DNA from: Bacteroidia bacterium
GTDB taxonomy: Bacteria; Bacteroidota; Bacteroidia; SpSt-205
Direction of reading: 5' to 3'
DNA: 11,879 nt
Assembly: GCA_025060275.1 (NCBI GenBank)
Contig: JANXCJ010000051.1
Coordinates: 1 to 11,879 of the forward strand
Each line of letters opens with the position of its first letter. Within the stretch, counting starts at the first letter, position 1. Position numbers and translations under genes: made by a program. Shown here in pieces: positions 1-6,078 of this stretch. Below the pieces are notes generated by a model. It did not search any database. It had not been told where the DNA came from and was given only the letters and a program-made list of their open reading frames with translations.

Positions 1-1752
1 AAGCCCAGCAGCGCGTAATCTCTCTAACTCTGCTCTATTTTCAGGGTCATCTAAGTAGGCGCGCACACTCTTTGCTATTACAGGCCCTATTGTGTAGACT
101 GCCCCGATTTCCTCTTCTGAAGCGCTGAGGAGCTTATCTAAGGTAGGAAAGGCCTCTGCTAACTTCTCTGCTACGGCTTCTCCTACGTGCCGAATGCCCA
201 AAGCGTATAAAACTTTTGAATAGGGCCTCTTTTTAGATTCTTGGATGTTTTGAATGATCTTGATAGGCATCTTATCGGCAAATCCTTCTATTCCTCGTAG
301 ATCATCCGCACTGATGTTATATAAATCGCTAAAATTTTTTACTATGCCTTTTTTGTAGAGTTTTATGAGTATCTTTTCTCCGAGGCTTTGGATATCCATA
401 GCCTTGCGGCTTACAAAGTGTTCTAATCTTCCGATTACTTGGGGAGGACAGTGCTTATAGTTAGGGCAATACCTCCCTACCTCACCGGCAGGTTGGAGGA
501 GAGGTGTGCCGCATTCTGGGCAGGTAGTGGGGGGTATGACTTTGCGAGCTGAGGGGGGGCGCTTCTCAGTTAAAACTCTTACTACCTTAGGAATGATCTC
601 GCCACTTTTTTCTACTACTACCACATCGGGTAAATGCAAATCAAGGCGTTCTATTTCATCATAATTATAAAGAGAAGCTCTCTTAACAGTAGTGCCTGAA
701 AGTTTGATAGGCTTTAGCTCTGCTACTGGTGTAATATAACCTGTTCTTCCTACTTGATAAGTGATACTGTATAACTCTGTGATAGCTTGTTCAGGCTGAT
801 ATTTATATGCGATAGCCCACCGCGGGGCTTTTGCAGTAGTTCCTAATTTTTGCCTTATGCTTCGGCTATTCACTTTCACCACCACACCATCAGTGTCATA
901 AGGAAGTTTATCTCGCGCGTTTTCCCAATAAAATATAAATTCTTTCACCCGTTGTAGAGATAAAGGTCCTGAAGTTTCTACTACGGGGAACCCCCATTCT
1001 CGGAGAAGTTTCATTACTTCCTCATCGGAGTCAGGTAAGCCTTCGCCTTCAGCAAAGTAAGCGAAGAAACGAAGCCTTCTCTCAGCTACTTCGCGTGAGT
1101 CTTGAAGTTTCAATGAACCTGCTGTAGCGTTGCGAGGGTTCATGAAAGGTGGCTCACCTATTTCTTCTCTTTCCTGATTGAGCTTTTTGAAAACCTCCCG
1201 AAGCATATAGACCTCGCCTCGCACTTCCAGAAGAGGGGGAAAGTCCCCCCGTAGGCGTAGGGGAACACCCCGAACTGTGCGAAGATTAGGGGTAATGTCA
1301 TCCCCTTGCCACCCATCACCCCTCGTAACACCCTGTACGAAAACCCCTGCCTGATAGTGAAGACTTACAGCCACACCATCTATCTTAAGCTGAGCAATAT
1401 ATTCCCAATTTTCACTGGGCAGAAGTCGGCGTAGGCGGCTCTCAAATTCCTCTAATTCTTCCGTGGAATAGGCATTATCTAAGCTCAGCATGGGCTGTTG
1501 ATGCCGAACGATAGGAAATTCTTTCGTAATTGTACCTCCCACCCGCTGGGTAGGGGAGTCGGGGCGGCGCAGCTCTGGATAAGTAGTTTCTAATTGTATA
1601 AGCTCCCTCATCAGCCTGTCATATTCACTATCGGGGATGCGAGGCTGGGCAAGAATGTAGTAGTAATAATCGTGTTCGTTGATCTCTCGGATAAGCTCTT
1701 CTATACGTTGGGCGGCTTGGGCCCTTTGTTCAACTTTAGGGAAAAGGTCCAT
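1..1752 (-). CDS. ligA: NAD+-dependent DNA ligase LigA, 3' end cut by window edge
   Basis: Seals nicks in DNA during replication and repair using NAD+ as AMP donor. 584 codons are visible of the usual 660-700. The N-terminal Ia domain has a Tyr-rich stretch (HDYYYYIL, about residues 27-34) and a PDSEYD motif for NMN binding. The adenylation motif LKIDGVA places the catalytic lysine at K123. Next come the OB-fold, a four-cysteine zinc finger (C411, C414, C429, C435) and helix-hairpin-helix repeats. The C-terminal BRCT domain would lie beyond the left edge. The ATG at 1752 gives the normal LigA N-terminus (MDLFPKVEQRAQ). It lies only 7 bases behind the encoded CCA of tRNA-Asp, so the two are probably co-transcribed. 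No Shine-Dalgarno sequence sits at normal distance. The identity is secure; only the position of the end is unknown. Confidence 0.97.
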   Translation of the reverse strand, partial: MDLFPKVEQRAQAAQRIEELIREINEHDYYYYILAQPRIPDSEYDRLMRELIQLETTYPELRRPDSPTQRVGGTITKEFPIVRHQQPMLSLDNAYSTEELEEFESRLRRLLPSENWEYIAQLKIDGVAVSLHYQAGVFVQGVTRGDGWQGDDITPNLRTVRGVPLRLRGDFPPLLEVRGEVYMLREVFKKLNQEREEIGEPPFMNPRNATAGSLKLQDSREVAERRLRFFAYFAEGEGLPDSDEEVMKLLREWGFPVVETSGPLSLQRVKEFIFYWENARDKLPYDTDGVVVKVNSRSIRQKLGTTAKAPRWAIAYKYQPEQAITELYSITYQVGRTGYITPVAELKPIKLSGTTVKRASLYNYDEIERLDLHLPDVVVVEKSGEIIPKVVRVLTEKRPPSARKVIPPTTCPECGTPLLQPAGEVGRYCPNYKHCPPQVIGRLEHFVSRKAMDIQSLGEKILIKLYKKGIVKNFSDLYNISADDLRGIEGFADKMPIKIIQNIQESKKRPYSKVLYALGIRHVGEAVAEKLAEAFPTLDKLLSASEEEIGAVYTIGPVIAKSVRAYLDDPENRAELERLRAAGL

Positions 1753-1759
1753 GGGCCCT

Positions 1760-1836
1760 TGGCGGTCCGGACGGGATTCGAACCCGCGACCTCCGGCGTG
1801 ACAGGCCGGCATTCTAACCAGCTGAACTACCGGACC
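1760..1836 (-). tRNA. tRNA-Asp (anticodon GTC), CCA encoded
   Basis: A complete cloverleaf reads on the minus strand. The acceptor stem GGTCCGG pairs with CCGGACC, and a G discriminator is followed by a genomically encoded CCA (1762-1760). The D stem is GTTC/GAAT. The anticodon stem CCGGC/GCCGG encloses the loop CTGTCAC with anticodon GTC. The T arm carries TTCGAAT. It has its own Bacteroidota-type -7 element 7 bases upstream and is followed 7 bases downstream by the ligA start codon. The adjacent FkbM gene upstream ends at 1868, so read-through from that gene is also possible. Confidence 0.97.
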
Positions 1837-1843
1837 AGCGCTG

Positions 1844-1851
1844 CAAAGGTA
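1844..1851 (-). promoter_or_regulatory. Bacteroidota -7 promoter element for tRNA-Asp (and probably ligA)
   Basis: Read on the minus strand the sequence is TACCTTTG, an exact match to the Bacteroidota primary-sigma consensus TAnnTTTG. It ends 7 bases before the first base of tRNA-Asp, which places transcription start at or within a few bases of the mature tRNA 5' end. I see no convincing -33 TTG at the usual distance. No other promoter fits between here and ligA, so ligA likely depends on it. Confidence 0.65.
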
Positions 1852-1867
1852 TAAATTTTCTCAAAGA

Positions 1868-2722
1868 CTAAGAAGGCTCAGCCCATAGGTAGCCCACTTC
1901 CTTATAGGGTCCTTCATTAGGAGTAGTAAGGATGAAATCTTTTACCTCATAACCCGATTCTTTGAGGAGAGCGCTTACAGCCTCTTTCGTGTCATGTATT
2001 TCCATCCATATTGTCGGCTTGAAGCGCTGGAGTGTCTTTAATGCACCCCGTAGCACGGCTACTTCTGCACCTTCTGTGTCTATCTTCATCCAGTCTACTG
2101 TAGAGGGCTTGAAAGTTTCTACGAGCTGGTCAATAGAAGTAGCGAGAATCTCTCCGTTTTCATCTTCTACTGCATAATAGCTAAAAGAACTGTGAGCGGT
2201 GAGCATTTTTGTTCCTTTGAGACTGAGGCGGCAGGGGACCTCCCAGGCAGCCATGCGCAAAGGAATGGCATAGGAGGCTTGATTTAGAGCCAAGTTTCGC
2301 AGTAGGTGAAAGTAGTTTTCCTGGTCTGGCTCAAGCAGAAATACTTCCACATCCCGAGGGAAGTTCTTGCTGTAGGTAAGCGTCCAATAGCCTCTGTGTG
2401 CCCCTATGTCTATTCCTACTTTACCTGAGCGGAGTCTTGAGAGCCAAGAGGCAGGAAAACGGTCTCCCCGGAGGAATGCCCTTAGCCAGATAAGTCCTCC
2501 TTCATCCAGCCAAGGTCCCTCCGCTAGACGATAATATCGCCCCTTTAGGGAAAAAGGCCAAAGGGTCCAGTGGTACTTGGGATTCTGCATGAGTGCCTTC
2601 CATATCTCCTCTGCCTTTTTGTGTTTTTTTTCATACCACCACTTTCTCGCTTTCCAGAAAGATGCATTGATCCATAGAACCCAGGTATCTACCCAGTAGC
2701 GTCCTTTCAGCTGTTTCCACAT
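1868..2722 (-). CDS. FkbM family SAM-dependent methyltransferase
   Basis: A 284-residue Rossmann-fold O-methyltransferase of the FkbM family, whose members methylate sugars, polyketides or other small molecules; the substrate here cannot be read from sequence. The SAM-binding motif is GIDIGAHRGYW (103-113), with an acidic strand end LLEPD (129-133). The family hallmark DWMKIDTEGAEVAVLRG spans 210-226. No signal peptide is apparent. Residues 1-95 are exceptionally rich in tryptophan (13 residues) and in Lys/Arg and are not part of the conserved fold. The gene is not embedded in a polysaccharide cluster; it stands between a divergent flavin reductase and tRNA-Asp. The ATG at 2722 is 6 bases downstream of a consensus -7 element, so the mRNA should be leaderless or nearly so. 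Family is secure, substrate unknown. Confidence 0.9.
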   Translation of the reverse strand: MWKQLKGRYWVDTWVLWINASFWKARKWWYEKKHKKAEEIWKALMQNPKYHWTLWPFSLKGRYYRLAEGPWLDEGGLIWLRAFLRGDRFPASWLSRLRSGKVGIDIGAHRGYWTLTYSKNFPRDVEVFLLEPDQENYFHLLRNLALNQASYAIPLRMAAWEVPCRLSLKGTKMLTAHSSFSYYAVEDENGEILATSIDQLVETFKPSTVDWMKIDTEGAEVAVLRGALKTLQRFKPTIWMEIHDTKEAVSALLKESGYEVKDFILTTPNEGPYKEVGYLWAEPS

Positions 2723-2728
2723 GGATCA

Positions 2729-2736
2729 CAAAGGTA
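2729..2736 (-). promoter_or_regulatory. Bacteroidota -7 promoter element for the FkbM gene
   Basis: The minus strand reads TACCTTTG, identical to the element in front of tRNA-Asp and an exact TAnnTTTG match. It ends 6 bases before the ATG at 2722. If start-site spacing is like that at the tRNA genes, transcription starts within about two bases of the start codon. No clear -33 TTG at normal spacing is visible. Confidence 0.6.
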
Positions 2737-2756
2737 GGTAGGCAAGTAAAGGCTAA

Positions 2757-2764
2757 AATTTTTG
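2757..2764 (+). promoter_or_regulatory. possible weak -7 element for the flavin reductase gene
   Basis: AATTTTTG matches TAnnTTTG at all but the first position and ends 12 bases before the ATG at 2777. It lies in the short divergent region shared with the FkbM gene and is the best plus-strand candidate there. It is weaker than the other three elements called in this window and may be wrong. Confidence 0.25.
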
Positions 2765-2776
2765 TTATGCGTCTGG

Positions 2777-3313
2777 ATGTCAATTGCCCTGCTTTCTGCG
2801 ACACATCGTCCTGGCAGCTATACTCGTAGAGTATCATTATACCTCGCTCGGGAAGTGGAGAGGCGAGGTGAGAGCTATCATTTTATTGATTTTCAGGTAT
2901 TACCGAGAGAATTCCTATTTTCTGACCTTTTTGGAAACCGCTCGGAGGTATTTCAGGCGGTGATTCAGACCCTTCTCCTTGCTGAGTGTTGGTTGTGGGT
3001 GGTGCCAGAGTATAATGGAAGTATTCCGGGCATTGTGAAAGTATTCATAGACGCGCTTCCTCGGGAGGTTTTCGTGAGGCGCGCTGCTGCCCTAGTGGGA
3101 GTCTCGGACGGCCGATTTGGTAATCTGAGAGGATTAGATCACCTTTCTGCAATTCTACAATATTGCGGGATGCGGGTACTGCCCTTCCGTGCCCACCTTC
3201 CAAATATCCGTTCTCATTGGATAGAAGCGGAGAATCAGCCAGCCTCCTTTCTTATGGCTGAGATTGAGACCTTCATTAACCATCTTTTTGCATGGATTTC
3301 GTCGCAGCGTTGA
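2777..3313 (+). CDS. NADPH-dependent FMN reductase-like flavoprotein
   Basis: A 178-residue cytoplasmic flavodoxin-like protein of the NADPH-dependent FMN reductase family (azoreductase/chromate reductase relatives), which transfers electrons from NAD(P)H to flavin or quinone-type acceptors. The N-terminal strand ends in the flavin phosphate loop SATHRPGSYTRR (7-18). The family motif PEYNGSIPGIVKVFIDAL (77-94) and a GVSDGRFGNLRG loop (108-119) follow, and the length is normal. I chose the ATG at 2777 because the first beta strand (MSIALLSAT) begins there; an in-frame TTG at 2762 would add five residues with no family counterpart. Physiological substrate is unknown. It is transcribed away from the FkbM gene and towards tRNA-Leu, 27 bases downstream. 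Confidence 0.85.
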   Translation: MSIALLSATHRPGSYTRRVSLYLAREVERRGESYHFIDFQVLPREFLFSDLFGNRSEVFQAVIQTLLLAECWLWVVPEYNGSIPGIVKVFIDALPREVFVRRAAALVGVSDGRFGNLRGLDHLSAILQYCGMRVLPFRAHLPNIRSHWIEAENQPASFLMAEIETFINHLFAWISSQR

Positions 3314-3324
3314 AGGTTTTTTAG

Positions 3325-3332
3325 TATATTTG
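3325..3332 (+). promoter_or_regulatory. Bacteroidota -7 promoter element for tRNA-Leu
   Basis: TATATTTG is an exact TAnnTTTG match ending 8 bases before the first base of tRNA-Leu. The same arrangement, with 7 bases, is found at tRNA-Asp, which supports both calls. A TTG at 3310-3312 lies upstream but only 12 bases away, closer than a typical -33 element. Confidence 0.65.
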
Positions 3333-3340
3333 TACGAGAA

Positions 3341-3422
3341 GCCGAAGTGGCGGAATTGGTAGACGCGCACGTCTCAGGAGCGTGTGGGATTTCCCGTGTG
3401 GGTTCGAGTCCCACCTTCGGCA
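3341..3422 (+). tRNA. tRNA-Leu (anticodon CAG), CCA not encoded
   Basis: A class II tRNA with a long variable arm. The acceptor stem GCCGAAG pairs with CTTCGGC and is followed by discriminator A (3422). The anticodon stem CACGT/GCGTG encloses the loop CTCAGGA with anticodon CAG at 3375-3377. The variable arm contains GGGATTTCCC, and the T stem GTGGG/CCCAC encloses TTCGAGT. After the discriminator the genome reads CCT, so the terminal A of CCA must be added by nucleotidyltransferase, unlike tRNA-Asp in the same window. The CDGSH gene begins 27 bases after the tRNA and may be transcribed with it. Confidence 0.97.
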
Positions 3423-3447
3423 CCTATAAGCAAATAATACACACTTA

Positions 3448-3465
3448 GCATGGGTTCCCACATGC
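3448..3465 (+). promoter_or_regulatory. inverted repeat holding both candidate start codons of the CDGSH gene
   Basis: GCATG-GG and CC-A-CATGC can pair around a TTC loop, with one bulged A at 3460. The stem contains the ATG at 3450 in its left arm and the ATG at 3462 in its right arm. If formed in mRNA it would cover both possible initiation codons. It is short and may be chance. Confidence 0.25.
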
Positions 3466-3683
3466 CGCAAAAGGCTCCTTATAGGGTCAGCTTAGAAGTG
3501 GGTACATACTGGTGGTGTGCCTGTGGTCGTAGTCAGAAGCAGCCTTTCTGTGATGGGAGCCATAAAGGCACTGGTATTTCTCCTCTCAAGCTTTCCATAG
3601 AAGAGCCAAAGAAGGTATGGTTATGCGGATGTAAGCATACGCAGAATCCTCCCTTCTGTGATGGTACTCATAAGAATTTATAG
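3450..3683 (+). CDS. double-CDGSH iron-sulfur protein
   Basis: A 77-residue protein made almost entirely of two CDGSH iron-sulfur motifs, each expected to bind a redox-active 2Fe-2S cluster with three Cys and one His. Motif one uses C23, C25, C34 and H38 (CACGRSQKQPFCDGSH). Motif two uses C59, C61, C70 and H74 (CGCKHTQNPPFCDGTH), with Thr in place of Ser. There is no membrane anchor, unlike mitochondrial mitoNEET, so it should be cytoplasmic. Bacterial members are linked to redox and Fe-S handling, but no precise role is established here. An in-frame ATG at 3462 would give a 73-residue protein starting MPQKAPYR, which is equally plausible. No Shine-Dalgarno sequence is seen. Its own promoter was not found, so co-transcription with tRNA-Leu is possible. 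Confidence 0.93.
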   Translation: MGSHMPQKAPYRVSLEVGTYWWCACGRSQKQPFCDGSHKGTGISPLKLSIEEPKKVWLCGCKHTQNPPFCDGTHKNL

Positions 3684-3779
3684 CCTCTGGGACTATTCAT
3701 CAGGGACGAGAAATTCTATCCTCTGTGGAGTTCATACAAAGGAGGGTTGGGGGTCGGGATTTTATTCTAACTAAGCTCA
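3684..3779 (+). other. intergenic spacer, nothing identified
   Basis: These 96 bases separate the CDGSH and protease genes. I found no TAnnTTTG match, no convincing terminator hairpin with a T-run and no credible small ORF. An AAAGGAGGG stretch at 3738-3746 resembles a Shine-Dalgarno sequence but is 33 bases from the protease ATG, and the only frame it could serve closes after seven codons. Confidence 0.5.
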
Positions 3780-4943
3780 ATGTCATGGAGGTCAATTGTT
3801 AGGGGTGCCGGTAGGGTATTTGCTCTTATAGGCTTGCTAGAGTTTCTATCTGCTCAAGTTCGGTGTCCTACCACTAAAGAATTCTCGCATATTGGAATGG
3901 ATAGAGCTTTTCCCTCTGCACGCTTTATACCAGATACGCTGTGGGTGCCGGTTGTATTTCATCTTATAGCTCAGGACTCTGGTGGCTGGTTAGAAGAAAG
4001 GCGCATAGCAGCTCAGGTGCGAGCTTTGAACAGAGATTTTGCTGCGGCAGGTATTCAATTTTACTTACCTCGCTATGGCCCGCAGGGCCAGCCCACTTGC
4101 GGAGTTACGCGGCATCTCTCTCCCTTAGCGGTGCATGACTGGACCTTTCAAGAAGATACCCTAAAAAGTCTCGTCTGCTGGCCCCCTGATAGCTTCTTGA
4201 ATATCTGGGTAGTGGACGAGATGGTACTTAGTACGATAGGATATGCTAGGGTATTGGGGGACTCTGAGGGTACTCCCGGTGTAGTTCTGATCAAATCAGT
4301 GGTAGGGGATAAGGTAGGAGTACAACCGCCTTTTGATTGGGGTAGAACCGCTGTCCATGAGATAGGGCATGTATTTAGCTTATATCATCCTTTTGAAGGT
4401 GGATGTGTGGGTATGAACGCTCAAACCTGTGCGATAGAGGGAGATGAAATTTGCGATACCCCTCCTCAGAGTCAGCCTCATTACGGATGTCCCCCGTTGA
4501 CGACCAATACCTGTCATGAAGCTCCTCCCGACTTATTTGACCCTGTGGATAACTTCATGGGGTATGTAGATGATGAGTGCATGACGCGCTTCACCTCACT
4601 ACAAATTCAACGGATGAGGGAATTTCTCTTTCAGGTGGGTGCTGTGCTAATCAGTGAAGAAAATCAGCAAGCCCGCGGAAGGAATGAACCTTTCCTGTCT
4701 GGCTGTGCGGCAGTGGCTTCATTGAGCTACTCTCTACCTTCTTTCCACATTCGTCAAGCAGGACACTCTATCTTCATGGAAGCAGAAGAGAGCATATCCC
4801 TAATTCTTCTAGATGCTATGGGGAGAATGATTCTAAAGAAGGAGGGAAACCAGTTCTTCTTGTCTAATCTTCCTGTTGGTCTTTATATAGCTGTGGTAGA
4901 AGTTCGCGGTAAGCCTCTCTTTTTTCGTTTTTTCGTGATATGA
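3780..4943 (+). CDS. secreted pappalysin-like (M43) zinc metalloprotease with T9SS sorting domain
   Basis: A 387-residue exported endopeptidase. Residues 1-26 form a signal peptide (Arg-rich start, hydrophobic core FALIGLLEFL, cleavage probably after LSAQ). The zinc site is HEIGHVFSLYH: H193, E194, H197 and H203. The metzincin Met-turn is NFMGYVDDECM, with M260. GDEICDTPPQ (221-230) corresponds to the calcium-binding region of ulilysin-type enzymes. Six cysteines between 209 and 267 could form disulfides. Residues about 318-387, including LLDAMGRMI and LPVGLYIAVVEVRG, resemble a type A T9SS C-terminal domain, predicting passage through the outer membrane. The third His ligand is preceded by SLY rather than GLY/GLH, a tolerated variation I believe. 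An in-frame TAA at 3768-3770 lies just upstream, so ATG 3780 is the first start. Its stop overlaps the sixA start by four bases. Confidence 0.92.
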   Translation: MSWRSIVRGAGRVFALIGLLEFLSAQVRCPTTKEFSHIGMDRAFPSARFIPDTLWVPVVFHLIAQDSGGWLEERRIAAQVRALNRDFAAAGIQFYLPRYGPQGQPTCGVTRHLSPLAVHDWTFQEDTLKSLVCWPPDSFLNIWVVDEMVLSTIGYARVLGDSEGTPGVVLIKSVVGDKVGVQPPFDWGRTAVHEIGHVFSLYHPFEGGCVGMNAQTCAIEGDEICDTPPQSQPHYGCPPLTTNTCHEAPPDLFDPVDNFMGYVDDECMTRFTSLQIQRMREFLFQVGAVLISEENQQARGRNEPFLSGCAAVASLSYSLPSFHIRQAGHSIFMEAEESISLILLDAMGRMILKKEGNQFFLSNLPVGLYIAVVEVRGKPLFFRFFVI

Positions 4944-5428
4944 GGCTCATCCTACTTATGCGGCATGGCAAGTCTGATTGGGACTTTGCAGGTGTGTCTG
5001 ACTTTAATCGTCCTCTAAGTGAAAAGGGTATTCAGGATGTGCTTAGGCAGGGGCAGGCACTTCTCAAAACTGGCTATAGACCTGATAGAATACTCTCCAG
5101 TCCTGCTATACGCGCATGGCATACAGCTCACCTTATGGCACAGGTAACCTCGCTTCCTCACGAAGCTGTACAAGCCGAAGCAGGATTTTATAGAGAGGAA
5201 GTAGATGCAATTTATCATGCCCTCCAGAGCCTTCCTCAATCAGTGAGTACTGTGTTACTTGTAGGACATAACCCTTTATGGAGTGAGCTAGCAAGTAAGT
5301 GGGCTCAAAGCTCCTTTGAACTATCTACTAGTGAGATTGTAGGATTTGGTTATGAAGGGGGATGGAATGAGATAGGGGTCACTTTTTCACCTTTTTCTTA
5401 TCTTTTTTACTTACGCAGAACAGGGTAA
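4940..5428 (+). CDS. sixA: SixA-like phosphohistidine phosphatase (histidine phosphatase superfamily)
   Basis: A 162-residue cytoplasmic phosphatase. The catalytic RHG motif LMRHGKSDWD places the phospho-accepting histidine at H9. The second catalytic histidine is in VGHNPLW (H110). Between them lie RPLSEKG (24-30) and RILSSPAIRAWHTA (50-63), typical of the compact SixA subfamily rather than phosphoglycerate mutases. E. coli SixA removes phosphate from histidines of phosphotransfer proteins; the target here is unknown. The start ATG overlaps the protease stop as ATGA, indicating translational coupling. The 3' end runs 22 bases into the convergent gene at 5407, so no terminator fits between the two. 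Confidence 0.88.
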   Translation: MRLILLMRHGKSDWDFAGVSDFNRPLSEKGIQDVLRQGQALLKTGYRPDRILSSPAIRAWHTAHLMAQVTSLPHEAVQAEAGFYREEVDAIYHALQSLPQSVSTVLLVGHNPLWSELASKWAQSSFELSTSEIVGFGYEGGWNEIGVTFSPFSYLFYLRRTG

Positions 5429-6078
5429 AAAGCTCCATACACCAGTTCCTCTCGCTTGTAGAGGTAGAATCCTATTAGATAGCGTCCAGGCAAAAGGTCT
5501 CTAACCCTCCAGTACAACTGGAGCGTATCTAACTCACCGGATGCGTTTATTGTGAAGCGTCGCTCTTCTATGGATAAGTAACGAGTTAGTTCAGGCAGGG
5601 AAGACTCAGCATGATAAAGGGCTACTTGTCCCAGGTAAGTACCTTTTGGCACGCTATATAGGCAGAGATGAGAGGGATTAAGGGAGCTGCTGTTTACTCC
5701 TTTCCCCCAATAGAATAGAGAAACACTCCAGCTTTCCTTGGGAGGGGGGAGAAATCCTTTCTGCAAAGTGTTTACGTACCTCTCAAGGTCCCAGACACTA
5801 ATCTCCCACTGAATGGAATGAGAAGGAATATTTTCCCACTTGAAATGCGCAAAGTTAGGTGTGGTAGGAAGTTCCTGTAGCGTACTTTTTAGCCGTAGAG
5901 TTTTTCGGGAGTAGGCATATACCCGAGAGGAGTCTCTCAGGAAAACCTCTACTTCATATTGTGCTATACATTCCTCTGAGGCTTGTACATAGTGTGCAGG
6001 CTCAAAGACTAACCAGAGATGGGTGGCAAAGGGTCCTATTATCCAGCGTACTTCAAAGAGGTTGTGCCCATAAATCAT
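5407..6078 (-). CDS. hypothetical beta-rich protein, last gene of the mre/rimO block
   Basis: I do not recognise this gene with certainty. From ATG 6078 it encodes 223 residues with no signal peptide or membrane segment and many aromatic residues. It appears to contain two beta-sandwich-like units: one with YEVEVFLRDSSRVYAYSRK followed by WEISVWDLERY, and one at the C-terminus with LPGRYLIGFYLYKREELVYG. The pattern recalls the N-terminal part of Bacteroidota GWxTD-domain proteins, but the GWxTD motif itself is absent, so this is only a guess. The frame is open back to an ATG at 6156, which would overlap rimO by 104 bases; ATG 6078 overlaps it by 26 and ATG 6090 is also possible. The 3' end overlaps sixA by 22 bases tail to tail. 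Confidence 0.6.
   Translation of the reverse strand: MIYGHNLFEVRWIIGPFATHLWLVFEPAHYVQASEECIAQYEVEVFLRDSSRVYAYSRKTLRLKSTLQELPTTPNFAHFKWENIPSHSIQWEISVWDLERYVNTLQKGFLPPPKESWSVSLFYWGKGVNSSSLNPSHLCLYSVPKGTYLGQVALYHAESSLPELTRYLSIEERRFTINASGELDTLQLYWRVRDLLPGRYLIGFYLYKREELVYGAFYPVLRK

Noticed and set aside
1594..1854. 86-codon open frame on the plus strand across ligA start and tRNA-Asp
   Set aside because: Its C-terminal part (RTGFEPATSG) is the reverse translation of the tRNA, a well-known false ORF type.
2762..2776. TTG start five codons upstream for the FMN reductase
   Set aside because: The conserved fold begins at the ATG at 2777, and the extra residues MLCVW have no counterpart in the family.
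3235..3423. Open frames on the minus strand through tRNA-Leu
   Set aside because: The start (MPKVGLEPTRE) is the classic artefact of translating the complement of a tRNA.
3453..3464. GSHM residues at the start of the CDGSH protein, resembling a cloning-tag scar
   Set aside because: The flanking DNA is continuous with tRNA-Leu and native sequence and has no vector features; it is coincidence, and the true start may be the Met of that motif.
3738..3746. AAAGGAGGG as a ribosome-binding site
   Set aside because: It is 33 bases from the protease ATG, the nearby TTG frame ends after seven codons, and genes here do not use Shine-Dalgarno sequences.
5846..5856. CAAAGTTA (TAACTTTG on the minus strand) as a promoter
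   Set aside because: It matches TAnnTTTG but lies inside the hypothetical gene with no gene start downstream; an 8-base pattern with two free positions occurs by chance.
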